Source: Dunaliella salina (Eukaryota; Chlorophyta; Chlorophyceae; Chlamydomonadales; Dunaliellaceae). From it: a stretch of 25,880 nucleotides of DNA. The stretch is taken from the NCBI GenBank assembly GCA_002284615.2, contig MU069696.1:48670-74549 (forward strand), read 5' to 3'. Made by a program: the position numbers and the translations under genes. Under the pieces are notes generated by a model, which had not been told where the DNA came from, did no database searches, and worked only from the letters and a program-made list of their open reading frames with translations. Shown here one piece after another: positions 9,101 to 18,807 of this stretch. How positions within the stretch are numbered: position 1 is the stretch's first letter; each line of letters opens with the position of its first letter.

Positions 9101-11501
9101 CATGCCATCATCCAGAGTGCATAACATTCAGTAAATATTCCGTCTACTTCATATAGTCTATATTGAGAGGGATTTGTGTACTTCGTGGAGAAAGGTGTAC
9201 ACATGCATTCACCTGAAATTGCACGGTTATCTTTACACTCTGAAGGACGGCTGGCTTGCCTGTCACAACTTGTGTCTTTGAAAAAGATGAATGCGGTGCT
9301 TGTCTTTTGAATGCAGGTTGGCGTACAAAATAGCAAGTGAGCGTGGAGCCCATCAGCTTTACCTCACACGTACGCCAATTAGGTGGCATGGCTTAAATTA
9401 TAGCCCCTCCCGCACGCGTCATGCCGTAAGTGGGCATTTCTTTCTCCTTTCTTCGTCTCTGTGGCTCAGCCCATTACAGCTAAGGTGCCTCCTGTTTGAC
9501 AGAAGAAGTTGCAAACTGTAGTGGAGGGGTTGAAGTGAGGCCCATGATGCAGTGTTTGTACCTGCTTCAAGCATAGATTCTGCCCAACTGATGACCTTGA
9601 GGCTGGCAATCCTGTGGTGTTCCCAGCATGAGAATTTGGAGCTTGCCAATTTTGCGGCACATGCCATATTGATCAGAGGTTGAATCTGAATTTCACCACA
9701 GAAGCTCCACATCTGTCCACTGAGTACACCTGCTTTTCAGTGATTTGGGGGACTTGAAGCCATTTTGTTTTTTGGCGGAAAACGTTGCAAAAAGGCTGAG
9801 CTTTTGAAGTGTTTTATGGTAATGTCAGGGATTGTCCCATATTCTGGGGTTGAGTGCAATGCACCAATGAGGATATACGCGCACAATTCAGCTTTACCTT
9901 GGTTCATCTAGGCACATACTGTATAGGAGGGCCTGTCGTCCTTGCTTAAATGCAGTTTTTTCAGTTTTCTACAGTCGGGAGGTATTCCTATGGTGTACCT
10001 CATTTGGCATGTTCACCCCTGTACTGTGTCATGCACCTCTGTACTCTCAGTTGCATGCTGCCTTTGGACACTCCTCATTTTATCTCTTACACTCTCCATT
10101 GTGCTCTTAGAGTTGGTGCTGTCATTTTTCTTCCACCTGCTATCTGGAGTCAACTTGTGTGTGATGGCAGTGCCTTTCATGTCCTACTTCAGTATACTGC
10201 AGACTTATGATTTCATAAGCTGAGCAGCCAGACTGAATGGCTGAAGGCTTCATCTCCTCTTGTAAACCTTGTAAACCTTACCTTGGTTCATCTAGGCACA
10301 TACTGTATAGGAGGGCAATTTCAGATGTCTAACTAACACAAATATGAGCACATGATTTGAAACATTTGGTATTTCCACAACATTTCAAAGTTATGATTGT
10401 TGCTGGCAGATGCACTGCACTGGCAGCGGCTATGAATGGGCACGCCTGCCAGGCAAAAAAAAGGAGCACAACTGGGGCAATTGCTCTGAGTTTGCCCTTT
10501 GTGATTCTTCTCATGAAAAAAAAAAAACTAAATATCCAACTGTAGATTTTTTCCGTGACACCTGCAGCCCACTTTGCGCCTTCTGAAGCAGCAGCCAGAG
10601 ACAAAGCACGTGCACAGCCTTCTAGTCCAGATGCTTGAGCTGGAAGGTCTACAGTCGTATGGTCCTTCCATTCATGTTGTCAAGCCTGTTGTCCTCGCCT
10701 CCATTGCTTCTTGGAGCGAGTTCAGCATACTGCAGGTGAGATTGCTATCTCTGTCGTATTGTGCACAGCAACATCCTTTGTTGTATTTACCAACTAGCAC
10801 AACCTTCCCACCCCCACTCTCAGAAATTATTAATTGTATAGATGTGCTAGTAGTGCCTGCTTGTGAAGCTAATTCACCAGCTTATGTTGTACTTGTCTTT
10901 GAGATTGTACATGACCTCCACTGAGGGACCAACTTTCCTCAAATTCAAGTTGTAACAACTTGTAACATTGAATTTTCTTTTAGAAAATGCACTCTTACAC
11001 TACATAGTGATGCATATTGTTGCTTTGGGCTGCATATGGCTGTAGGGGGCACACGCACCCCCCCGCCACTACAGAAGAGCACGTTTTGACTGTGTCCAAG
11101 TGAACCCGGAGCCTGGTGGAGCCGAGCTCTTTGCGCAACTGCGTTTGCTCTTCAGCTGTCCGGTCCGTTACCCATCAGATGGCAGCAGGTCAGATGCTCA
11201 ATTTGCTCTGGTGAGGTGGTTCAAGCGCACTGGCCAACCAGACGTGCTTACCAGGTATGGCTGCACACGTATCCAGTGGGAAGGGCAGGGGTCAGCAAGG
11301 GAGTTTCAGGTCATTCCGCTCGCAACAATTATTCGCAAGGTGTATGTTGCACCTGATTTCACAGAGCCAAGAGACACAGCCTTCTACGTAAGTGCTTTCA
11401 TGGCAGAGAGAGGAGTGCCAGACAAGCGACTTGGGGAGGACTTGGAACTGGCAGCCTGGGGGGATGACAGTGAGGATGGAGGCATGGACATGCAAGATTG
11501 A
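6190..11501 (+). CDS. KDZ/Plavaka-type transposase-like gene, 12 exons, reading frame intact
   Basis: Exons: 6190-6452, 6669-6824, 6937-7153, 7230-7400, 7669-7756, 7860-8040, 8270-8327, 8465-8574, 8681-9070, 9317-9425, 10568-10735, 11046-11501. All introns are GT..AG, every junction is in phase, and the total is 2367 nt (788 aa plus TGA) with no internal stop; one N lies at 7883. Family signatures in order: DPIVAALQLYSDKT and NRQVHPIR, LIPVLRQP, a CEQCYVP knuckle with SIYSC before it, FDTLHGLDSGVF, a helical domain with HITSHIRRYGLL and QSHEYAHAPLKKAAR, and a C-terminal FALVRWFKR...FQVIPLATIIRKVY domain. These match the order in Plavaka-group cut-and-paste transposases of the KDZ clade, which are best known from fungi and scattered in other eukaryotes. 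Exon 12 uses the acceptor GGCTGTAG at 11045; the nearer CTACAG would put a stop in frame. The start codon and any N-terminal zinc-finger exon are not identified, so the gene may be 5'-incomplete. No TIRs were found, so it may be immobile, captured or domesticated. Confidence 0.8.
9426..10567 (+). other. Long intron of the transposase-like gene
   Basis: This 1.1-kb intron carries a perfect 39-bp direct repeat (9894-9932 and 10278-10316). No exon was needed here to keep the reading frame. Confidence 0.6.
9894..10316 (+). repeat. 39-bp perfect direct repeat flanking 345 bp
   Basis: TTACCTTGGTTCATCTAGGC and the next 19 bases are identical at 9894-9932 and 10278-10316. The 345-bp interior has no coding signal. 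It could be a segmental duplication, a short repeat-flanked insertion or an assembly effect. Confidence 0.85.
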
Positions 11502-11614
11502 GAGGCGCAGATCATCCATGCTGGCGTCTGTTTCATTGCAGAGGGAGCGGGCATTCAATGAACGCGTCAACTGCTCACAGCTTGAGGGCAGCTCTACCTT
11601 GAGCAGTCGTAAGC

Positions 11615-11740
11615 GCCGGCAGTATTGGGGGAGCACTGGCAGTAGTGGGGGAGCACAGGCAGTAGCGGGGAGCATTTGGGGGAGCACTTTGGGAGCATTT
11701 GGCAGTATTGGGAAGCACTGGCAGTATTGGTAAAGCACTG
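11615..11740 (+). repeat. Minisatellite of GGCAGTATTGGGGGAGCACT units
   Basis: There are five to six imperfect units of about 20 bases (GGCAGTATTGGGGGAGCACT, GGCAGTAGTGGGGGAGCACA and so on). They lie about 110 bases past the transposase-like gene's stop codon, probably in its 3' untranslated region. Confidence 0.8.
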
Positions 11741-11766
11741 CTCTGGCGGAGTGCCCCAGTTCAGAC

Positions 11767-11772
11767 AATAAA
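11767..11772 (+). terminator. Possible polyadenylation signal AATAAA
   Basis: AATAAA lies 266 bases past the TGA at 11499-11501 and just beyond the minisatellite. Its use as the 3'-end signal is a guess; some green algae use TGTAA instead. Confidence 0.3.
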
Positions 11773-11838
11773 AACGGTGTTTTTCAACACCACCTCTTCT
11801 TGTTGTCGAGTAAGGTCTGTCCACTACCCTTAGGTATG

Positions 11839-13012
11839 CAGACGGACCTTACTCTGAATCAGTGCACCTTCAAATGATTAATCATAAGGCAGATGGGAAG
11901 TCGAATGAAATGGTCTGACTCGGAGAAATTGAAAACTGATTCAGCGGCAGTTCAGATGCTGTGTGAAAAGGCAGATGAGGCTGCATTTGCTTCAGACAGA
12001 CCTTACTCTGAATCAGTGCATCTTCAAAGGATTAATCATACGGCAGATGGGAAGTCGAATGAAATGCTCTGACTCGGAGAGATTGAGCACTGATTCAGAG
12101 ACAGTTCAGACGCTGTGTGAATAGGCATATGTGGCTGCATTTGCTTCAGACAGACATTACTCTAAATCAGAGCATTTTCAGAGAATTAATCATAAGGCAG
12201 ATTGGAAGTCAAATGAAATGGTCTGATTTGGAGAGATTGAGCACTGACTCAGAGGCTGCTCAGACGCTGTGTGAATAGGCAGATGAGGCTGCATTTGATT
12301 CAGACAGAGATCACTCTGAATCAGAGCATCTTCAGANNNNNNNNNNNNNNNNNNNNNNNNNNNNNNNNNNNNNNNNNNNNNNNNNNNNNNNNNNNNNNNN
12401 NNNNNNNNNNNNNNNNNNNNNNNNNNNNNNNNNNNNNNNNNNNNNNNNNNNNNNNNNNNNNNNNNNNNNNNNNNNNNNNNNNNNNNNNNNNCACTGACTC
12501 AGAGGCTGCTCAGACGCTGTGTGAATAGGCAGATGAGGCTGCATTTGATTCAGACAGAGATCACTCTGAATCAGAGCATCTTCAGAAGATTAATCAAAAG
12601 TCAGATTGGAAGTCAAATGGAATGGTCTGACTCGGAGAGATTGAGCACTGATTCAGAGGCAGTTCAGACACTGTGTGAATAGGCAGATGAGGCTGCATTT
12701 GATTCAAACAGAAATTACTCTGAATCAGAACATCTTCAGAGGATTAATCGAAAGTCAGATTGGAAGTCAAATGAAATGGTCTGATTCGGAGAGATTGAGA
12801 ACTGATTCAGAGGCTGCTCAGACACTGTGTGAATAGGCAGATGAGGCTGCATTTGATTCAGACAGACATTACTCTGAATCAGAGCATCTTCAGAGGATTA
12901 ATCATAAGGCAGATTTGAGGTCAAATGAAATGGTCTGATTTGGAGAGATTGAGCACTGATTCAGAGGCAGCTCAGACGCTGTGTGAAAAGGCAGATGGAG
13001 CTAAGTAAATGC
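11839..13012 (+). repeat. 154-bp tandem satellite
   Basis: Units begin with CAGACRGACMTTACTCTGAATCAG-like sequence at 11839, 11993, 12147, 12301, then (after the N run) 12551, 12705 and 12859, spaced exactly 154 bases apart except across the gap. Units are roughly 85-95% alike by eye. Motifs such as CTGATTCAGAG recur inside each unit and continue, broken up, to about 13165. No protein-coding signal is seen. Confidence 0.95.
12337..12491. other. Assembly gap (155 N)
   Basis: The N run lies inside the 154-bp satellite. The 95 bases before it (12242-12336) and the 95 bases after it (12492-12586) are identical, and merging them restores exact 154-bp phase. The gap is therefore probably artefactual. 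Confidence 0.97.
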
Positions 13013-13031
13013 TGGTCTGAAACAGACCAGC
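13011..13031. repeat. Perfect hairpin at the satellite end
   Basis: GCTGGTCTG, loop AAA, CAGACCAGC: a 9-bp perfect stem exactly where the 154-bp phase breaks down. Confidence 0.8.
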
Positions 13032-13205
13032 TTTCCTGTGATTCAGAGCCACATCAAAGGCTTTTGGTGATGCTATACAGCAGCAGCCTCTGAATCAGAC
13101 TGCCTTTGCTCTGATTCAGAGACCAATCAGAGGCTTCCTCTGAACCAGGCCCCTCTCAGACCATATCAGACCCAGATCAGAGGGACCCAAAACTTTCCGA
13201 CGTGA

Positions 13206-13526
13206 GGGGTTGCACACAGCCGCATTGATGACATTGTGTTGCCCTCCTACGTCCTCAAAGCAAGCAACGCCAACCTCCAACATCCTCAGATATTCTGCAA
13301 TTCTAAAGACCAAGGCTACAAGCACAGCGATCACAGTCCCTTTGTTGCCAACGTCACCACTAAGATTCTGGGGGTCAAAATCAAAAATTTCAAGGACCTG
13401 CATTGTTATTTGAAATCAGCGTGTGCTAGCGCGGCACATAAAACCTTCAGGCATTTAAAAGCTGCATTGTGCCCTCAATGCCCCTATGCAGCCTTACATA
13501 AAGAAGCCATCAGTCAAAACGCATGA
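13206..13526 (+). pseudogene. LINE endonuclease (APE-type) C-terminal fragment
   Basis: The open frame reads SRIDDIVLPSYVL and later YKHSDHSPFVANV. These correspond to the conserved SRID-Y and SDH-P motifs closing the apurinic-like endonuclease of LINEs. The fragment goes on for about 60 residues into the linker and stops at 13524-13526. Upstream endonuclease motifs and the reverse transcriptase are missing, so it is a fragment. Confidence 0.7.
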
Positions 13527-13607
13527 CTGCTAGACAATGTCTTGAAAAAGTAGTCACACAAGTTTTAAAGTATGTGCGACGGAAATGTTTGGTCAGTTGT
13601 GTACTGC

Positions 13608-14176
13608 TTGAAACAACCAGAATCAACCATGAAAAAGGCAGATGAAACAGCGCCGTCCGACTGCTGTTTTGGGTTAAGGAGGATAAGGAGTTACCTCAAT
13701 AGCTCAACCGGCCTCATGCTAGGCACCCTGGTCGTAAGGCGAGGAAGGCGTTTGGCAAGGAGTAGGTCCCCGCATCGAGTCCTCGTTTGGCCAGAGCGGA
13801 ATTTGGTACCTTCTTGGGTTTCGTCTTGTTGGTGGGAGTCTGCAAGCTCTTTCATTAATGCACGCGGCCTACGGGCAAGCGTAAATCTTTCTTTCTTTCT
13901 TTTTGGTTGGAACAACCATGGTAGTTTCCGCAGTTGTTTTGACCTGAAAGTGGTTGTTTCAAGGTTGAAACAAGCAGCAAACAACCTGTGGTTGATTTAA
14001 CCATTTCCTGTGATCGGCCGGCGCTATTTCAATTGGCATATTTGGTTGGCTGTTTCAATTGTGATTGCTCTGGAACTGGAAATAACTGGCAGACAACCTA
14101 TGGTCGATTCAACCACTTTTTGTGGTTGGCTGGGACTGTTTCAACTGGCATTTTTAGCTGGTTCTGGTTGTTTCAA
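13608..14176. mobile_element. MITE-like element with 15-bp terminal inverted repeats, carrying a SINE
   Basis: TTGAAACAACCAGAA at 13608-13622 is the exact inverse of 14162-14176. Internally, two degenerate direct repeats of about 105 bp (13978-14090 and 14091-14195) carry more GGTTG/GTTTCAA and CAACC/GAAAC motifs. The left part is interrupted by a SINE (about 13690-13906). No convincing target duplication was seen. Confidence 0.5.
13690..13906 (+). mobile_element. tRNA-derived SINE
   Basis: An A-box-like TAGCTCAACCGG (near 13700) and a B-box-like GCATCGAGTCC (near 13772) are followed by a body that ends TTAATGCACGCGGCC...GGGCAAGCGTAAAT and a CTTTCTTTCTTTCTTTTT tract. The same tail is found in at least four other places in the window. 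The A-to-B spacing is longer than in a functional tRNA gene. Confidence 0.6.
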
Positions 14177-14353
14177 TCACGTTTCCCCGGTTACATGAAC
14201 CACAGCTAAGACAAGATTTTTCTCATGGTACTTCCATTCAGGTAAGACAATCCCAAGGATGTGAGTGATTGCACTCTTCTCGATCCAGCCTACAAGAGGT
14301 GAAGAGTTAGAATGGCTAAGCAACAGAAAAGGGGGAAAGGATAAAAGTGCACA

Positions 14354-15227
14354 TTAAGCCCTGGTGTGCTTCAGAAAACAATGAGAGCGCAAATGGGCAG
14401 CGCCGCAGGAACAGGTTTGACCAAAGAATGGCAACAAAACGCTGTCATGCACTTTGACACAACTAATCCACAAAGGTCCATCCTTCCATCGAAGGTGCCA
14501 AGCAATTCTGCAATTGCAGGCAGAATGAGTCATGAGGTTGTGTTGTGCAAGATTAACATCGCTTCCTATGTCTGTGTAGACCAGGCAGCTTAAGAATCCC
14601 AAACAAGAATAACGAAGTGACTTTGCATACCATCTTAATTCGTGTGGGTGGCACAATTTACAATGAGCTTACAATTTCACCTCTTATAAATCTGGGTCTA
14701 ACCTAACAGAAAGCCAAATCACTAGTATCCAAGCTCAGGGACCATGCCATTTAAAGATTATCCACCATTAATACTAGGCATGCACTTTGCTTTCAGAGGG
14801 CATCTGGGAGGGGGGTTGCTGGGCGCGCGGCGGCGGGTGAGGATGGAAGAAGGAGAGTCCGAGTGCTCAGGGGCATGGCTAGCAATCCTCCGGATACCCA
14901 TTAGTTCTGTCTCTTGCTTTCTCCTAGGCTAGTTTTGTCAAGTTTAGGTGGAGGGCCTCCTGGTGAGGCCTCTAACTTTTGTTAGGGGTTCTTCCTTTAA
15001 TGTACACGGCCTTTGGCTTGCGTAGACTTTCCTTTTCTTTTCTGTGTAGACCAGGCCTGCTCCAAGGATTTTGCTTTTATCATCATTCTGCGTGCAATCT
15101 TATGTCGTTCAGTTTTTATTTTGGAGATAGTAGGGTTTTGGCAGCCTGAGAGCATGTGGAGCACACTGTCCAATTGCTGGCAGCCTGGGAGAGGGCACAT
15201 TTGGTCAGTGGACCTTTTCAAACGCAC
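14354..15227 (-). pseudogene. LINE C-terminal fragment, split by a SINE
   Basis: On the minus strand it reads CPLPGCQQLDSVLHMLSGC and later TERHKIARRMMIKA, a zinc-knuckle-like C-terminal region of a LINE polyprotein. After removal of the SINE at 14589-15040 the frame continues SKILGAGLVYTDIGSDVNLA. The reading frame then decays. The reverse transcriptase of this copy is not in place. Confidence 0.65.
14589..15040 (+). mobile_element. SINE-type insertion with 16-bp target duplication
   Basis: TCTGTGTAGACCAGGC occurs at 14573-14588 and 15041-15056 on either side of the insert. Removing the insert and one copy restores the minus-strand LINE reading frame. The insert ends TTTAATGTACACGGCC...GGCTTGCGTAGAC plus a CCTTTTCTTT tract, the family tail. 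At 452 bp it is longer than the other copies and may include a 5' extension or a compound element. Confidence 0.8.
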
Positions 15228-15317
15228 TGGGCCCCAGGCACCTCTCCGGATTATCTAGAGAGCCAGCATATGGGAGTATACATCAAAGATATTATAAACT
15301 CTCAATCCTGCACCCCC

Positions 15318-15414
15318 ATCCCCCTTGCTAGCTTGCTAGCTTGTTAGTTAGTGGACCTCCCCTTAATGCACGCGGCCTCTGGCTTGCATAGACGTTCCTT
15401 TCTTTTTTTTCTTT
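15318..15414 (+). mobile_element. 5'-truncated SINE with 12-bp target duplication
   Basis: TCCTGCACCCCC flanks the insert at 15306-15317 and 15415-15426. The 97-bp insert ends CTTAATGCACGCGGCCTC then GGCTTGCATAGACG and a pyrimidine tract. Confidence 0.8.
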
Positions 15415-15433
15415 TCCTGCACCCCCCACCCTC

Positions 15434-17015
15434 ATGGGTAACATGAATGCCACTTTCTGTAACAATAACAGAAGTAGCCAAGCAGCCTATCAGAAAGACA
15501 CCCAATACAGAAATTTATTACGAAAATGCTCATCCCAATTGACACAAATCTGCAAGAACGGCCCTGGTCTTTCTCCTGCACCTCAGCAGGTGGAGATGGT
15601 CAAAATTTGCACACATAAAGCCGAACAAGGGGTTAACAAGGGGTTTACAAGCGTTAACCTACAGCCCAAACCTCTGGCTGATCGGCTGCTGGAAACATTC
15701 ACCAGCTCTCAAGGTTAACAAAATCACTCGCGAAGACAGCACATACAGCTGAGCAGATGACATACTCTTGGCTGCTCATACTCAAATACCACCCTCACCT
15801 CTTCTGATTTCCTCATGATATGTGAGATACAAACATACAAACACAGCGATCACTTGCCCCTGATTGCTACCATTCCTGTCGGTAGCCTTTGCACAACAAT
15901 CTCAGACTTGAGCTCAAGCCTCAACAGACCCAAGTCAGAAAAGGTACTCCTTTGCCCTACTTCAGACCATGATCATGAAAAAACATAACATGCCCTGCTT
16001 GACCCATGCTATCCACCACACAGCATGCTCTCTGTCATGCTCAATCATTGCCACTGCATTTGTACGGTTTTGGAGGCAGGCAATACAATTCATGAAAGGT
16101 TTTACGTGCAGAGTCAGCAAAAGCCATCCGACAAGGGACAGGTTCACTCGAGCTGAGGGCTTGGGGTGCGAGTGCGCTACTCTGCTTGCTCTTCATGCTG
16201 TTTATCTGTTCTTGGGTCTGAGCAGCTGCAGAGTGCTGGCTTGGCTGCAGCACACAGAGGATTCTTGGGGCAGACACAGCAGGTGTGGACCAGCTTCACC
16301 AGGTTAGCGTTACATCAGGGACAGTGCACCCCTGGCACAAGGCCAGGGATAACAGAAACGGAGCAGAACCTCAAGGAAAGGTGGAACAGAAGGTTTTATA
16401 AGAGAGAGAACCCAATAAAACAACCCCACTTAAATACAGGTCACACATAACACACTTGTTTGTACCATGATTCAGCAATGCCACAAGTTTGGTGTGACAT
16501 CTCACATGCACTCCAGAAAGTAAATGAAGAAGTACTGAATTACCTCCACCACCTAGAAAACACTTGCGCCAAATTCCCAAACAGGCTCAATCACCTCTGT
16601 GGAAAACCTGGCAGAGGTACTGTCGAGGATCTTGCAAATGACATTGCCAACCTACTCCAAGAATGCCACAACACTGCACAATAAGGCACATTTCAAATCC
16701 AGGCAAATTGACATACACCGCTAATATCCCTGTCAAATACTGAAGCACCTGCGTTTCTTGCTGAGACAGTGGCCGCCACTCCAGAGCACCCAAAGCCTTC
16801 AAGGACTCCTTTTGCGCAACGAGCACAGCCCCTGTCTGCGACAGGCCCTTAAACCATTGTGCAGCTTCCTGAAAAAGGAGAGGCAAAACAAATGCCCCTC
16901 CAACCTGACACCCATTGATCAAATTAAATCCCAGAGGGGGGCAACTGGCCAATTTGCTAGACATGCTCTTTCTTGCGTTTCTTTCCCAAATCTGACCAAC
17001 CATTATTATACGTAA
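15434..17015 (+). pseudogene. Decayed LINE-derived region
   Basis: At 15836-15880 a short frame reads YKHSDHLPLIATIPV, a second LINE endonuclease SDH motif like that at 13320. The frames at 15434-15718 (DTQYRNLLRKCSSQLTQIC) and 16460-16683 (ALQKVNEEVLNYLHHLENTC) could be LINE linker between endonuclease and reverse transcriptase, but I cannot prove it. Stops and frame changes are frequent. Confidence 0.35.
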
Positions 17016-17540
17016 AAATATTACATCCACCAAAAAATGACAAAAATCGGAGGACCCCAGATCACTCTCCTGGCCTCAGATCACCCTAAAATGGACTGCA
17101 GCTCCACCCTGAGACCAACTTTCACTTCCATTTTTTATATTTATAACCCCCATACACACTGCTGGCATCCTGCGTATTCAAAATAGGAACGGAGGAGGTT
17201 AATCTTTGGGCTTTTTGGCACCCCTTGAGCTGGATTATTCTCGAAGGGACATGGCTGAAAATCTGTTTCTCACCAACCATTGGGTCTTTTCACTCCATTT
17301 TTTTTGCAATTATATATATACATATTATAACTTTATATAATGACATGTAAATAATATTTTTTTGTACAAGGACTCCAGATCACTAAACATCACCCAATTT
17401 GGTGCACTGAGTGGTCAGATATGGAGTTTTGATGGTTAAAACTAAGGTTCACGCCGCGGCTGATTAGGCACGTGGACCCAAATTGGCAATCCATAAAATT
17501 CAGTGCTAGAGAAACCTACCTAAAGAAACCAAATTTGAAG
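17016..17540. other. AT-rich non-coding stretch
   Basis: It contains an AT-rich tract near 17308-17370 (TATATATATACATATTATAA). No gene or repeat family was recognised. Confidence 0.5.
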
Positions 17541-17735
17541 ATTGCTCAGTTGCCCCCCTCTGATTAAATCCTCCTATCAGTGGTTCAAGTCGTGTTGGAT
17601 CCACTGGACTGACTGGACTGAACCTGGCAGGTTTCAAGAGGTCAATAATTCGTTGCCTAATCTATTAGTAGATAAAATATCTGCTTGGTGCTTACAATAT
17701 CAAAAGTGGCCTTTTTACGCATGGGGTGATCCCCT

Positions 17736-18175
17736 TTCTTGACAGATGTATTCCGCTCACTATTGTCAGCTGGTGCGCTTCCACAAGCGTGGGGAAAAAC
17801 GAAGGTCACACCTGTCCATAAAAGAGATGCTCTGACCGACCCCAATAGTTGCAGAATGTTGGCAATTAATGGATGTTTGTACAGGCTCTATGCCAATGTT
17901 GTGCGTGACCCTCTGACAGCATGGGCCATTGCAGAAGGTACAATCCCAGACACGCAGTTCGGATTCTGTCCAACAAGGAACACCAACCGACCCTTATTTG
18001 CTTTGTGTCATGTTCTCTCAGCAGCCAAGAACAGCAAGAAAAGCTGTATACAGTCTACTTGGACCTTCAAGCTGCTTATGACAATGTGCAGAGAAACAAA
18101 CTGTGGGGACATCTGGAGAGAATGACCATGAAGACACCTGAATACCTGTTGCAGGCCACCACGGCCATGGACTAA
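17736..18175 (+). pseudogene. Sense LINE, reverse transcriptase N-terminal half
   Basis: The frame reads LLSAGALPQAWGKTKVTPVH, then SCRMLAINGCLYRLYANVV and IPDTQFGFCPTRNTNRPLF, the fingers region of a LINE reverse transcriptase. Near 18042 a frameshift moves the reading to LYTVYLDLQAAYDNVQRNKL, motif A with its catalytic Asp. The frame closes at TAA 18173-18175, and recognisable homology goes on to about 18220. The missing palm motifs B and C are found at 18808 onward, beyond an antisense insertion. Confidence 0.75.
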
Positions 18176-18222
18176 GAAGGAGTGTTTGTTCTTGTAGGCG
18201 GCAACAAGATGTCAGGCAAAAT
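18139..18222 (+). repeat. Left copy of a diverged 85-bp direct repeat
   Basis: The sequence from TGAATACCTGTTGCAGGCC to AAGATGTCAGGCAAAAT is repeated, at roughly 75% identity, at 18808-18893. The two copies flank the antisense LINE fragment. Confidence 0.7.
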
Positions 18223-18224
18223 AG

Positions 18225-18806
18225 AGCAAAATCAGCAACGGACGTATTGCCCCTTATTTGCAATGTTTGTGGGCTAAGAAGGTTGCAAGTCACCTTTGTT
18301 TTTGAACCAGAGATGATGAGGTGGGCCCAATCAGCACAGAGGCTTAATTTCTTGGCTTGAATACGTAGGTTAGCATATGAGCCTGTGAGGCAGGTCACCT
18401 GCAAATGCCCCACTGCTGATTTTGTTCTGGATTTTCTGTTCCAAAGTCTGGGGGTTTCTGTTAAGGTATTCATATTCATAGCCTCGCCCGCCAGCATGGA
18501 GCCAGCGCAGCAAGGGTTCCATATATATTAGAAAGAGGAAGGGGGACAGGGCGTCTCCTTGGATGGTTCCCCTTTTTATAGGGATGTCTTTGAAATAATG
18601 ACCAGTTGCTAGACGGATTCTGGTGTGGGCCCCTTGGGATAAATTCTTGACTGTGTCAATGGCATCGGTGGGGAAGCCAAGGTCATACATGATCCAAAGT
18701 AGTTTGTCATGGTCTGTTGTTTTGAACGCAGGAGTAATATCTACAATTAGAACATAAACATCTTTATTAAAGAGTTTGGAATCTTCAGGGTCATGATCAA
18801 GTAACC
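18225..18806 (-). pseudogene. Antisense LINE reverse transcriptase fragment of a different family
   Basis: The minus strand reads DVYVLIVDITPAFKTTDHDK, then IMYDLGFPTDAIDTVKNLS, PIKRGTIQGDALSPFLFLIY and MEPLLRWLHAGGRGYEYE, i.e. reverse transcriptase motifs A and B. Motif C reads FAGD at 18394-18405 where FADD is expected, so the second catalytic Asp pair is broken. A frameshift follows, after which YANLRIQAKKLSLCADWAHL and ISGSKTKVTC (thumb start) can be read. It is truncated at both ends and inserted within the sense LINE. Confidence 0.75.
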
Positions 18807-18807
18807 T

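Noticed and set aside
12271..12544. Frames spanning the N run
   Set aside because: They are open only because N codons cannot be stops.
13690..13790. Functional tRNA gene
   Set aside because: The A and B boxes are too far apart and no cloverleaf forms. The pyrimidine tail and repeated copies indicate a SINE.
16587..17033. 148-codon minus-strand frame as a gene
   Set aside because: No motif or splice support is seen, and it overlaps probable LINE-derived sequence. Codon content is uninformative.
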